Source: DATEOR01 sp035273885 (GTDB taxonomy: Bacteria > Actinomycetota > Thermoleophilia > Gaiellales > Gaiellaceae). Taken from it: DNA of 21,108 nt. Positions within the stretch are counted from its first letter, which is position 1. Each line of letters starts with the position of its first letter. Position numbers and translations under genes: made by a program. The DNA is taken from NCBI GenBank assembly GCA_035273885.1, contig DATEOR010000102.1, positions 1 through 21,108 of the forward strand, given 5' to 3'. Of this stretch, positions 7,423 through 14,513 are shown piece after piece. The notes below the pieces were generated by a model. It saw only the letters and a program-made list of their open reading frames with translations, had not been told where the DNA came from and made no database searches.

Positions 7423-7815
7423 ATGGGCCCGGTCCGCGAACTACGCGTCGCCGTCACCGCCGAGAACTACGAGGAGGCGCTCGCCTTCTACCGCGACGCA
7501 CTCGGCCTGCCGGTCGTCGAGTCGTGGGAGAACGAGGGCGGAAGCGGCGCCATCCTCGACGCGGGCCGCGCGACGCTCGAGGTCCTGTCACGGAGCCAGG
7601 TCGACTACCTCGACGAGATCGAGGCGGGCGGCACCCCGTCGGGGCCGGTGCGCTTCGCTCTCGAGGTCGAGGACTCGGTGGCCTCCGCCGAGGTGCTGGA
7701 GGCCGCGGGCGCGGAACGCCTGGGCGGCCCGGTCGTGACGCCGTGGCAGCACCGGAACGTCCGCCTCCGTGCGCCCGACGGCATGCAGCTCACGCTGTTC
7801 ACGGTGTTGGACTAG
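7423..7815 (+). CDS. VOC family protein (glyoxalase/bleomycin resistance fold)
   Basis: A 130-residue protein with the two beta-alpha-beta-beta-beta modules of the vicinal oxygen chelate fold: module one about 5-58 (LRVAVTAENYEEALAFYRDALGLPVV and ATLEVL) and module two about 76-129 (VRFALEVEDSVASAEVLEAAGAE and APDGMQLTLFTVL). Several usual metal ligands are not evident: the first strand has Arg/Val where His is common, and the last has Gln/Thr. It may therefore be a non-metal or binding-only member; the substrate is unknown. It is transcribed divergently from metB from a shared promoter region and converges with a second, different VOC gene with no spacer. Confidence 0.85.
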   Translation: MGPVRELRVAVTAENYEEALAFYRDALGLPVVESWENEGGSGAILDAGRATLEVLSRSQVDYLDEIEAGGTPSGPVRFALEVEDSVASAEVLEAAGAERLGGPVVTPWQHRNVRLRAPDGMQLTLFTVLD

Positions 7816-8235
7816 CTAGCCGAGCTTGACCGAACCATCGGGCTCGATCGTCCAGTGCGGGTTGTGCGCGACCTCCCACGGGTGCCCGTCGGGATCGAGG
7901 AAGACCCCCGAATAGCCGCCCCAGAAGGTCGCAGCCCCTGCGCGCGGGATCTGGGCGCCCGCGGCGCGCGCCTCCTCAATGACCGCGTCGACCTCTTCCG
8001 GGGAGTGGCAGTTGTAGGCGAGCGTGATGCCGCCCCAGCCGCCCTGATCCTCGACGCCGCTGTCTTCGGCTAGCTGGTCGCGGCCCCAGAGCGCGACGAT
8101 CATCCCGCCCGCCTGAAAGAAGACGACGTCGTCGGCCGGGGCCGCGCCGGACTTCCAGCCGAGGGCCTCGTAGAAGGCCCGGGAGCGGGCGACGTCCGAG
8201 ACGCCGAGCGTAACGAGGCTGAGCCGCTGCTCCAT
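7816..8235 (-). CDS. VOC family protein
   Basis: A 139-residue VOC-fold protein with modules at about 4-56 (SLVTLGVSDVARSRAFYEALGWK) and 68-127 (GGITLAYNCHSPEEVDAVIEEARAAGA, then GYSGVFLDPDGHPWEVAHNP). The FLDPDGHPWEVAHNP ending is characteristic of a widespread bacterial glyoxalase-like subfamily of unknown substrate; Glu in WEVA is a candidate metal ligand. It differs from its convergent neighbour, so this pair does not look like a recent tandem duplication. ATG 8235 overlaps the stop of the cystathionine beta-synthase gene as ATGA, so it is the second gene of that transcript. Confidence 0.88.
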   Translation of the reverse strand: MEQRLSLVTLGVSDVARSRAFYEALGWKSGAAPADDVVFFQAGGMIVALWGRDQLAEDSGVEDQGGWGGITLAYNCHSPEEVDAVIEEARAAGAQIPRAGAATFWGGYSGVFLDPDGHPWEVAHNPHWTIEPDGSVKLG

Positions 8236-9635
8236 CAGACCTGGCTCTGCCGGCTGGCGAGGTACTCGAGCAGGTCGGCGCGGGTGAGGACTCCCACTGG
8301 CCGGCCGCCGCTCGCGACCACGACCGCCGGGTTCCCGGCTGAGAGGTCGGCGAAGACAGTGTCGACGGAGGCGCCGATCTCCACCGCGGGGAGCGGGGGC
8401 TCCATGGCGGCGGCGATGTCCTCGGACAGCGCGTTCTGGTCGCGGAAGACCCGGTCGAGGAGGCCGCTCTCGCGGATCGAGCCGACGACGTCGGCGAGCG
8501 ACGTTGGCTCGTCGCCGTTCCGCACGACGGGGATCTGCGAAATGCCGTAGCGCTGCATCAGGTCGATCGCCTCGCCGACCTTCTGATGCGTTGCGACCGT
8601 GATGAGCTCGGGCACCTCGGGCTCCTCGTCCTGCTTGAAGGAAAGGACCGCCTGGATCGTCGCCGCAGGGGCGCCGCGCTCGAGGAAGCCATGCTCGAGG
8701 AGCCAGTTGTCGTCATAGACCTTGGAGAGATAGCCGCGGCCGGAGTCGGGGACGATCGTGACGAGGGTCGCGTCGGGGCCGAAGCGCTTGGCAACCTGCA
8801 ACATCGCCCAGACGGCCGTGCCCCCCGAGCCGCCGACGAGAATTCCCTCCTCGCGGGCGAGCCGGCGCGCGGTGCGGAAGGAATCCCGGTCGGAGACGGT
8901 GACGAACTCGTCCACGAGCGACGGGTCGAAGGTCGTCGGCCAGAAATCCTCTCCGATTCCCTCGACGAGGTAGGGGTGGACGTTGTCGGGCTGCGAGAAG
9001 ATCGAGCCCTCGGGGTCGGCGCCGACGACGAGAAGGTCGGGCTTCTGCTCCTTGAGGTAGCGCGAGATCCCGGTGACCGTGCCGCCGGTGCCGACGGAGA
9101 GGACGAGCGCGTCGATCTTGCCGCCGGTCTGCTCCCAGATCTCCGGGCCGGTCGTCTCGTAGTGCGCCCGCGGGTTGGCCTGGTTCGAGTACTGGTCGGG
9201 CTTGAACGCGCCCGGGATCTCCTCGGCGAGCCGGTTGGAGACCGAGTAGTAGCTCTCCGGCGAGTCCGGCGGGACCGCCGTCGGGCAGATGACGACCTCG
9301 GCGCCGTACGCGCGGAGCAGCGCCCGCTTCTCCTCGGAGATCTTGTCCGGCATGACGAAGACGCAGCGGTAGCCCTTGAGCGCCGCCGCGATGGCGAGGC
9401 CCACGCCGGTGTTCCCGCTCGTCGGCTCGACGATTGTCCCGCCCGGCCTGAGCTTCCCGTCCCGCTCGGCCTGCTCGATCATCTTGAGGCCGATCCGGTC
9501 CTTCACGCTCCCGCCCGGGTTCAGGAACTCGAGCTTCGCGAGGAGCGTCGGCTCGACGTCGCGCGAGAGCCGCTGCAGGCGGACGAGCGCGGTGTTCCCG
9601 ATGAGGTCGAGGACGGTGGGGTAGTCGCTGGCCAT
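8235..9635 (-). CDS. cbs: Cystathionine beta-synthase (PLP domain plus two CBS domains)
   Basis: A 466-residue fold-type II PLP enzyme condensing homocysteine with serine (or O-acetylserine). The catalytic domain carries NPGGSVKDR near 39-47, with the Schiff-base Lys at about 45, the phosphate and substrate loop TSGNTG near 73-78, and the glycine-rich SVGTGGTVTG near 181-190. From about residue 340 there are two CBS repeats (ITVATHQKVGEAIDLMQRYGISQIPVV and the second ending PVGVLTRADLLEYL), the usual regulatory module, which separates it from plain cysteine synthase. The frame is open far upstream, but ATG 9635 starts the conserved MASDYPTVLDLIGNT and lies 7 bases after a TATCGT -10. cbs and metB also lie close together in Mycobacterium tuberculosis, supporting transsulfuration. 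Confidence 0.94.
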   Translation of the reverse strand: MASDYPTVLDLIGNTALVRLQRLSRDVEPTLLAKLEFLNPGGSVKDRIGLKMIEQAERDGKLRPGGTIVEPTSGNTGVGLAIAAALKGYRCVFVMPDKISEEKRALLRAYGAEVVICPTAVPPDSPESYYSVSNRLAEEIPGAFKPDQYSNQANPRAHYETTGPEIWEQTGGKIDALVLSVGTGGTVTGISRYLKEQKPDLLVVGADPEGSIFSQPDNVHPYLVEGIGEDFWPTTFDPSLVDEFVTVSDRDSFRTARRLAREEGILVGGSGGTAVWAMLQVAKRFGPDATLVTIVPDSGRGYLSKVYDDNWLLEHGFLERGAPAATIQAVLSFKQDEEPEVPELITVATHQKVGEAIDLMQRYGISQIPVVRNGDEPTSLADVVGSIRESGLLDRVFRDQNALSEDIAAAMEPPLPAVEIGASVDTVFADLSAGNPAVVVASGGRPVGVLTRADLLEYLASRQSQV

Positions 9636-9642
9636 CGCCGTA

Positions 9643-9648
9643 ACGATA
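9643..9648 (-). promoter_or_regulatory. -10 element (TATCGT) of cbs
   Basis: Minus strand TATCGT (9648 to 9643) lies 7 bases before the cbs ATG at 9635 and implies a leaderless mRNA. On the plus strand the divergent exchanger gene (GTG 9655) has only a weaker TAACGA at 9641-9646, 8 bases before its start. Confidence 0.5.
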
Positions 9649-9654
9649 CGGCCT

Positions 9655-10572
9655 GTGTCCTCGCTCGTCAGTCTCGCCATGCTCGCTGCCGGGCTCGTTC
9701 TCGTCGTGGCGGGCGCCGAGCTTTTCTTCGAGGGCATTCTCTCGGCGGCTGGCCGCCTGGGCGTGTCTGCGTTCGCTCTCACGGTGGTCATCTCCGGCTT
9801 CGAGGTCGAGAACCTCGCCGCCGGCATCGCCGCCAATCTCAACGGCCTGCCGAACGCGGCCGCCGGGACCTTCCTCGGTGGCACGACGTTCCTCGCTCTG
9901 GCGGTCGCGGGTTCTGGCGCGCTCATCGCGCCGCTGCGGGCCCGCCTGCCCGGAGCCGCCCTCGTCTGGACGGCGGCGGCGCCGTTGCCATTGCTCGCCT
10001 TCGGCTTGGACGGCACGATCACACGGCTCGAGGGGGCGGTGCTCGTCGTCTGGTTCGCTGTCGCCCTTCTCGGTCTCTGGCGCGCCGGCCGTTCGCTTCT
10101 CGGTGTAGGAGAACCCCCCGCGAGGCGCTTCCTCCTGGCTCGAATCGCCGCAGGACTGGCCGTCCTTGGCATCGGGGGCGAGCTCGTGGGCGAAGGCCTC
10201 CGCCGGGTCGTCAGCGGCTTCGGGGTCTCCGAGAGCCTGCTCGGCAACACTGTCCTGGCGGCGAGCGTGGAGGCCGAGGAGATTGGGCGCGTCGCCGTGC
10301 CCGCTCGTCGCGGCCGCGCCGATGTCGCCGTCGCGAACATCCTCGGCACGATCGTCCATTTCGCGTGCCTGAACGCCGGGGTGATCGCGCTCGTGCGGCC
10401 GCTCCAGCTCGACGATGCGTCGCGATATCTGCACCTCCCCGTCGCAGCGACGAGCCCCACCGTCTTCGTGGCCCTCTTCGCGCTCCGGGGAGGGCTCGGT
10501 CGCATGGAGGGGGCGCTCCTCCTCGGGCTCTACGTCCTCTATGTCGCGCTGGCGATCGCGTTCAGTGCCTGA
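9655..10572 (+). CDS. CaCA-type (sodium/calcium exchanger superfamily) membrane protein with altered alpha motifs
   Basis: A 305-residue, about ten-helix membrane protein with the inverted-repeat layout of cation/Ca2+ exchangers. Opening helix AGLVLVVAGAELFFEG (12-27) is typical. The alpha-1 region is 40-80 and alpha-2 about 195-235, each ending in the recognisable tail (NLNGLPNAAAGTFLGG; RGRADVAVANILGT). The usual GTSLPEL signature is replaced by GFEVENL in alpha-1 and by AASVEAEEI in alpha-2, so acidic residues remain but are shifted. Ion specificity is therefore uncertain. The GTG start gives a correct first helix; it is divergent from cbs with 19 bases between. The 3' end overlaps the convergent purH end by 11 bases. 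Confidence 0.82.
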   Translation: MSSLVSLAMLAAGLVLVVAGAELFFEGILSAAGRLGVSAFALTVVISGFEVENLAAGIAANLNGLPNAAAGTFLGGTTFLALAVAGSGALIAPLRARLPGAALVWTAAAPLPLLAFGLDGTITRLEGAVLVVWFAVALLGLWRAGRSLLGVGEPPARRFLLARIAAGLAVLGIGGELVGEGLRRVVSGFGVSESLLGNTVLAASVEAEEIGRVAVPARRGRADVAVANILGTIVHFACLNAGVIALVRPLQLDDASRYLHLPVAATSPTVFVALFALRGGLGRMEGALLLGLYVLYVALAIAFSA

Positions 10573-12106
10573 AGTGGCGCCTCGGGGCGAACACGATCGT
10601 GCCTCCGGCCTGGGCCACCGCGGCGACGACCTCGTCGTCGCGCTTCGAGCCGCCCGGCTGGACGATCGCCTTGACCCCCGCGTCGAGCGCGAGCTGGGGG
10701 CCGTCCGGGAAGGGAAAGAACGCGTCGGAGGCGAGCACTGCTCCCTTGAGGGGATGCCCGTGCTCGCGCGCCTTGTCGAGGGCGATCTTCACTGATTCGA
10801 CCCGGCTCATCTGGCCGGCTCCGACGCCCAGCGTCTGCAAGTCCCTCGCGATGACGATCGCATTCGAGTTGACGTGCTTGCAGATGCGCCAGGCGAAGAG
10901 GAGGTCGCCCCAGAGCCGCTCGTCTGGCTGCTCGCCGGCCTGCACCTCCATACCCTCGCGGTCGTCCACCTCGGCGTCCGCGTCCTGGACGAGGAAGCCG
11001 CCGATGACGCGCCTGAAGTCGCGCTCGCCGAGGGTCGCGCGCCTCCGCTCGCGGTCTTCCAGGATCCGCCTGTTGGGCTTCTGCTTGAGAATCTCCGCCG
11101 CGTCGGCGGTGTACTCGGGCGCGATCAGCACCTCGACGAACTCGTCTGCGAGACGTTGTGCGAGAGGGGGATCGACGCGCCGGTTCACCGCCACGACGCC
11201 TCCGTAGGCGGACACCGGGTCGGCGGCGTACGCCTTCCCCGCCGCGTCCTCGAGCCCCGAGGCGACGCCGACTCCGCAGGGGTTCCCGTGCTTGACGACG
11301 ACGCAGGTCGGCAGCTCGAACTCGCTCAGGACGCCGCGCGCCGCATCCAGGTCGGCCAGGTTGTTGAAGGAGAGCTCCTTCCCGGAGAGCTGCTCGACGC
11401 GCGAAAGGAGATCGCGGCGCGCGCCGATCTCGACGTAGTATGCGGCCCGCTGGTGGGGGTTCTCGCCGTAGGAAAGCTCGCGCTGGCGCTCGAGCGCGAC
11501 GATCAGCTTGGGCGGGAAGGTCTCGCGGTCGCCGAACCAGGTCGAGATCGACGCCTCGTAGGCCGCGGTGTGCGCGAAGGCCTCGGCGGCGAGCTCGCGC
11601 CGGGTGTCGGCGTCGATCTCGCCGGTCGCCTGGATTTCGAGGAGGAGCGCGTCGTAGCGGTCGATCGAGCAGACGGGCGCGACATGCTCGAAGTTCTTCG
11701 CGGCGGCGCGGAGCATCGCGGGCCCGCCGATGTCGATCATCTCGACGGCCTCTTCCTCCCGCACGTCCTTGCGGCCGGCGACCTGCGCGAAGGGGTAGAG
11801 GTTGACGCAGACCAGATCGAAGGGCTCGATTCCGTGCTCCTCGAGCGCGTCCATGTCGGCCTTGACGTCGCGCCGCGCCAGGATCGCGCCGTGGATCCTC
11901 GGATGCAGCGTTTTGACCCGGCCGCCGAGCATCTCGGGCACATCGGTCAGCTTGTCGACGGGGGTGACGGAGAGCCCGAGCTCGGAGATGTAGGCAGCCG
12001 TTCCTCCGCTTGCGACGAGCTCGACGCCGAGCTCCGCGAGCCCGGCGGCGAACCGGTCGAGGCCCGTCTTGTCGAAGACCGAGATGAGCGCTCGTTGGAC
12101 GGCCAT
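10562..12106 (-). CDS. purH: Bifunctional AICAR formyltransferase / IMP cyclohydrolase
   Basis: A 514-residue enzyme for the last two steps of IMP synthesis. The N-terminal MGS-like IMP cyclohydrolase domain spans about 1-145 (RALISVFDKTGL, VASGGTA at 31-37, GGRVKTLHPRIHGAIL at 61-76, NLYPF at 102-106). The formyltransferase domain follows to the end, with SYGENPHQ (212-219), FNNLADLDAA (248-257) and the catalytic KHGNPCG at 272-278 (Lys272, His273). Length is standard. ATG 12106 is chosen over the longer open frame because it starts the conserved N terminus and overlaps the purN stop as TGATG. It is the last gene of the VOC-purM-purN-purH operon. Confidence 0.97.
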   Translation of the reverse strand: MAVQRALISVFDKTGLDRFAAGLAELGVELVASGGTAAYISELGLSVTPVDKLTDVPEMLGGRVKTLHPRIHGAILARRDVKADMDALEEHGIEPFDLVCVNLYPFAQVAGRKDVREEEAVEMIDIGGPAMLRAAAKNFEHVAPVCSIDRYDALLLEIQATGEIDADTRRELAAEAFAHTAAYEASISTWFGDRETFPPKLIVALERQRELSYGENPHQRAAYYVEIGARRDLLSRVEQLSGKELSFNNLADLDAARGVLSEFELPTCVVVKHGNPCGVGVASGLEDAAGKAYAADPVSAYGGVVAVNRRVDPPLAQRLADEFVEVLIAPEYTADAAEILKQKPNRRILEDRERRRATLGERDFRRVIGGFLVQDADAEVDDREGMEVQAGEQPDERLWGDLLFAWRICKHVNSNAIVIARDLQTLGVGAGQMSRVESVKIALDKAREHGHPLKGAVLASDAFFPFPDGPQLALDAGVKAIVQPGGSKRDDEVVAAVAQAGGTIVFAPRRHFRH

Positions 12107-12660
12107 CAGGGCCGGGACCCTATTGCGCCTGCCAGATAGAGGCTGACCGCCTCGGGCAGCAGGCGGTGCTCGACGGCGTGAAGCCGCTCGTGGAGAGTCT
12201 CGACGGTGTCTCCCGGCTCGATCGCCACCCGCTCCTGGGCGATGACCGGGCCGGTGTCGACGCCCTCGTCCAGGAAGTGGACGGTCACGCCGGTCTCCTT
12301 CGCGTCGGCCTCGATGGCCCGGCCCACCGCGTCGAGGCCCGGAAACGCGGGCAGGAGCGACGGATGCACGTTGATGCACGGGAAGCGGCCGAGGAAGCCG
12401 CGACTGACGAGCTGCATGTACCCGGCGCAGACCACGAGCTCGACGCTGTGCGCATCGAGCCAGTCGGCCATCGCCTCGTCGCGGTCGGCGCGGTCGGCGT
12501 AGTCCTCCTCCGGGAAAACCGCCGCCGGCACCGAGTGCCGCTCGGCCCGCTCGAGCGCCTGGACGCCGGCCGTGTTCGACGCGACCGCGCTCACGGGGAG
12601 CCCCGCGTCGAGAAGGGCCTGCAGGTTCGTGCCGGCTCCGGAGACGAGGACGCCGATCAC
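12106..12660 (-). CDS. purN: Phosphoribosylglycinamide formyltransferase (GART)
   Basis: A 184-residue folate-dependent GAR transformylase, third step of purine synthesis. It begins IGVLVSGAGTNLQALLD, and carries the catalytic triad Asn97, His99 (INVHPSLLPAFPG) and Asp135 (DEGVDTGPVI). These lie exactly nine residues before the E. coli positions 106, 108 and 144, so the spacing is fully conserved. The GTG start at 12660 overlaps the purM stop as GTGA; the open frame upstream is a shadow of purM. Length is slightly under the E. coli enzyme (212) because of a short C terminus and loops. Confidence 0.96.
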   Translation of the reverse strand: MIGVLVSGAGTNLQALLDAGLPVSAVASNTAGVQALERAERHSVPAAVFPEEDYADRADRDEAMADWLDAHSVELVVCAGYMQLVSRGFLGRFPCINVHPSLLPAFPGLDAVGRAIEADAKETGVTVHFLDEGVDTGPVIAQERVAIEPGDTVETLHERLHAVEHRLLPEAVSLYLAGAIGSRP

Positions 12661-13553
12661 GCGAGGCGGCCGATGGCGACGCCCGCGCCCGCGTCGGCCT
12701 CGGGCACGACGGCGCACATCCCGATCCCCAGGTTGAAGACGCGCCGCTGCTCCTCCTCGGACACGCCCTGCTCGTCGAGCCAGGCGTAGACGGCCGGCCG
12801 CTCCCAGGAGCCCCAGTCGATCTCCGCGTGGAGGCCGGCCGGGAGTACGCGCGGGAGGTTGCCCATGATCCCGCCGCCGGTCACATGGGCGAGGGCGCGC
12901 ACGTCGACCTGGGCGCGTAGTCGTCGCACGTCGTCGAGATAGAGCCGGGTCGGCGGCAGCAGGAGGTCGGCGTCGAAGTCGCCGTCTCCGACCAAGCTGC
13001 GGACGAGCGTGAAGCCGTTCGCGTGCAGGCCCGAGGAAGGGAGCCCGAGCACGACGTCGCCCGCTTCGCAGCGCGACCCGTCGACGAGATCCGCGCGGCG
13101 GACGAGCCCGACGCAGGCGCCGGCGAAGTCGAGCTCCTCGTTGCGGTAGATGCCGGGAAGCTCCGCGCTCTCTCCGCCCAGGATGGCGCACCCCGCCTCC
13201 CGGCAAACCGAGGCCGCTCCCTCGACGAGCTCGGCCACCTCTTCGAGGTCGAGCGAGCCGGAGGCGACGTAGTCGAGGAAGAAAAGCGGGTCGGCGCCCG
13301 TGGTGATGACGTCGTTGACGCAATGAGCGGCGAGGTCGACGCCCGCGTCGAAGAGCCGGCCGGCGCGGCGCGACAGGATGAGCTTCGTCCCGACCCCGTC
13401 CATCGTCGCCGCCAGGAAGCGCTCGTCGTCCAGAGGGTGGAGGCCCGCGAAGCCGCCGAGGGATCCGCCGGTGGATGCCACCGCAGCGCGCAGCCGCTCC
13501 ACGACGGCCTCGGCCTTGCCGAGCGAAACGCCGGCGGCCTCGTACGAGCTCAC
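12657..13553 (-). CDS. purM: Phosphoribosylformylglycinamidine cyclo-ligase (AIR synthetase)
   Basis: A 298-residue ATP-dependent enzyme closing the imidazole ring to AIR. Key motifs are SYEAAGVSLGKAE at the N terminus, MDGVGTK at 51-57, CVNDVITTGADPLFFLDY at 78-95, GGESAELPG at 126-134, GLPSSGLHANG at 170-180 and HVTGGGIMGNLPRVLP at 223-238. It is clearly shorter than the roughly 345 residues usual for PurM: compared with E. coli, the N terminus lacks a few residues, inner loops are tighter and about 25 residues are missing after MCAVVP, leaving only GVAIGRLA. GTG 13553 overlaps the upstream VOC-like stop as GTGA and has a Shine-Dalgarno GAGGTG 5 bases before it. Confidence 0.95.
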   Translation of the reverse strand: MSSYEAAGVSLGKAEAVVERLRAAVASTGGSLGGFAGLHPLDDERFLAATMDGVGTKLILSRRAGRLFDAGVDLAAHCVNDVITTGADPLFFLDYVASGSLDLEEVAELVEGAASVCREAGCAILGGESAELPGIYRNEELDFAGACVGLVRRADLVDGSRCEAGDVVLGLPSSGLHANGFTLVRSLVGDGDFDADLLLPPTRLYLDDVRRLRAQVDVRALAHVTGGGIMGNLPRVLPAGLHAEIDWGSWERPAVYAWLDEQGVSEEEQRRVFNLGIGMCAVVPEADAGAGVAIGRLA

Positions 13554-14161
13554 GCCAGCACCTCGGCGACGAGCTCGGGCCGCCCCTCGGGCCCGGCGGG
13601 GAGGAAGCGGACGATGCTCTCCCCGAGCCGCACGCTCGTCCCCTCGCGTTCGAGGAGCAGGATCTCGGCGAGCGCAACCGCCTTCTCTTCGGGATCATGG
13701 GCGCGCAGGTGGAGCTCGCCGATCTGCATCTCGTCCGCCTGCGCGAGCGCGTCGTCGACCCAGTCGCGGGGCGGATGCACCTCGAGCCGGTAGCCGGCCT
13801 CCGTGGTCACGAACGTGCGCTTGCCCGGGTGGTCCTGGATCTTCAGGCCGAGATCACGGGCCCGGTCGAGGACGGTCTCGTAGTCGTCCTCCTCGAGCGC
13901 GATGCCGAGGTGATCGACACGCGGCACATCCCAGTGGCCCGGTTGCAGGACGACGTTTACCGCGCCGCGCCCGACCTCCACGAGGCGCAGGCGGAAGCCC
14001 ATCTTGTCGAGCTCCTCCCAGGACGTGCCCGCCTCGAACCAGTGCGAGCTCTCGCCCCGCCAGCCATAGCGGCCGATGAGCTCGAAGCCGAGCTTGCCGA
14101 GATAGCGGGCCTCGAGCAGCCGGACCTTGCTCGTCACGAGGTGGTAGTGGAACAGGTGCAC
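13550..14161 (-). CDS. VOC-like protein leading the purMNH operon
   Basis: A 203-residue soluble protein with VOC-fold features. Module one (about 2-75) has FHYHLVTSKVRLLEARYLGKLGFELI, module two (about 81-130) has RVDHLGIALEEDDYETVLDRARDLGLKI and YRLEVHP, and a third shorter piece (about 146-201) repeats a strand-helix-strand pattern (IGELHLRAHDPEEKAVALAEILLLE). His7, Gln73, His84 and Glu127 occupy the usual metal-ligand strands. No known purine enzyme has this form, so its role in the operon is unknown. The GTG start at 14161 is supported by its conserved beginning and a TACCAT -10 element 11 bases upstream; extensions further upstream are low-complexity antisense frame. The stop overlaps purM as GTGA. 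Confidence 0.82.
   Translation of the reverse strand: MHLFHYHLVTSKVRLLEARYLGKLGFELIGRYGWRGESSHWFEAGTSWEELDKMGFRLRLVEVGRGAVNVVLQPGHWDVPRVDHLGIALEEDDYETVLDRARDLGLKIQDHPGKRTFVTTEAGYRLEVHPPRDWVDDALAQADEMQIGELHLRAHDPEEKAVALAEILLLEREGTSVRLGESIVRFLPAGPEGRPELVAEVLA
13559..13564 (-). promoter_or_regulatory. Shine-Dalgarno site (GAGGTG) for purM
   Basis: Minus strand GAGGTG lies 5 bases before the purM GTG at 13553, inside the end of the VOC-like gene. It supports the GTG start and independent re-initiation on the operon mRNA. Confidence 0.55.
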
Positions 14162-14172
14162 CGGGGCAACGC

Positions 14173-14178
14173 ATGGTA
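14173..14178 (-). promoter_or_regulatory. Candidate -10 element (TACCAT) of the VOC-purM-purN-purH operon
   Basis: Minus strand TACCAT (14178 to 14173) lies 11 bases before the GTG at 14161. Spacing is a little longer than at the other leaderless-type starts here, implying a leader of a few bases. No -35 or PurR-type operator was recognised in the 60-base divergent gap. Confidence 0.4.
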
Positions 14179-14221
14179 TTCCGCCCGCAGGATTCGACGC
14201 GTCGGCGCGGAACGACCGACC

Positions 14222-14476
14222 ATGACGCAAAGCACTCCACCACCTCCGCCTCCGACGCAGGGGTACGGCCAGCCGTATTACGGCATGCCGACCGTGCCGG
14301 CTCCGAACGGCGAGCTCGTCGTCTTCCTGCTCGTCTGGGCCGTGGTCTTCATCATCACCGTGGCGTCCGACCGGGTCGACTGGCCCGAATTCACGACGGC
14401 GACGGTGTTCCTCGCGGCCGCCTACATGATCTCCCGCGGCATCGCGAAGGCCGGCAAGGTCATCGAGGGTCACTAG
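14222..14476 (+). CDS. Small two-helix membrane protein with proline-rich N terminus
   Basis: An 84-residue protein. Residues 1-29 are a Pro/Tyr/Gly-rich cytoplasmic-type segment (six consecutive prolines, then QGYGQPYYGMP), followed by two hydrophobic segments at about 31-48 and 58-72 and a short basic tail (AKAGKVIEGH). I do not recognise the family and no function can be assigned. The ATG has at most a weak GGAA about 9 bases upstream and no adjacent -10 element of the type seen at its neighbours. It is divergent from the purMNH operon and followed by a hairpin, so it may be a single-gene unit. Confidence 0.72.
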   Translation: MTQSTPPPPPPTQGYGQPYYGMPTVPAPNGELVVFLLVWAVVFIITVASDRVDWPEFTTATVFLAAAYMISRGIAKAGKVIEGH

Positions 14477-14485
14477 GACTTCTCC

Positions 14486-14513
14486 GGGCCGGTCGCGCTA
14501 CTTCGGCCGGCCC
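14486..14513. terminator. Hairpin after the small membrane protein gene (possible terminator without U-tract)
   Basis: GGGCCGG (14486-14492) and CCGGCCC (14507-14513) form a perfect 7-base-pair GC stem with a 14-base loop, beginning 10 bases after the TAG stop. No run of T follows, so it is not a classical intrinsic terminator. It is the only candidate terminator stem I noticed in the window. Confidence 0.3.

Noticed and set aside
7423..8235. The two adjacent VOC genes as a tandem duplication
   Set aside because: They converge rather than repeat, and their motifs differ clearly, especially the FLDPDGHPWEVAHNP ending found in only one, so recent duplication is not supported.
9636..10505. Long N-terminal extension of cystathionine beta-synthase
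   Set aside because: It is antisense to the exchanger gene and low in complexity. ATG 9635 starts the family consensus and has a -10 element 7 bases upstream.
8586..11207. Open plus-strand frame of about 870 codons across cbs, the exchanger and purH
   Set aside because: It runs antisense to cbs and purH and out of frame with the exchanger; composition is Arg/Gly-rich shadow coding with no domain.
14486..14513. Hairpin as a regulatory RNA or riboswitch ahead of PucR
   Set aside because: Only one 7-base-pair stem with a plain loop is visible, without conserved aptamer features. It is better explained as a weak terminator of the preceding gene or a chance GC palindrome.
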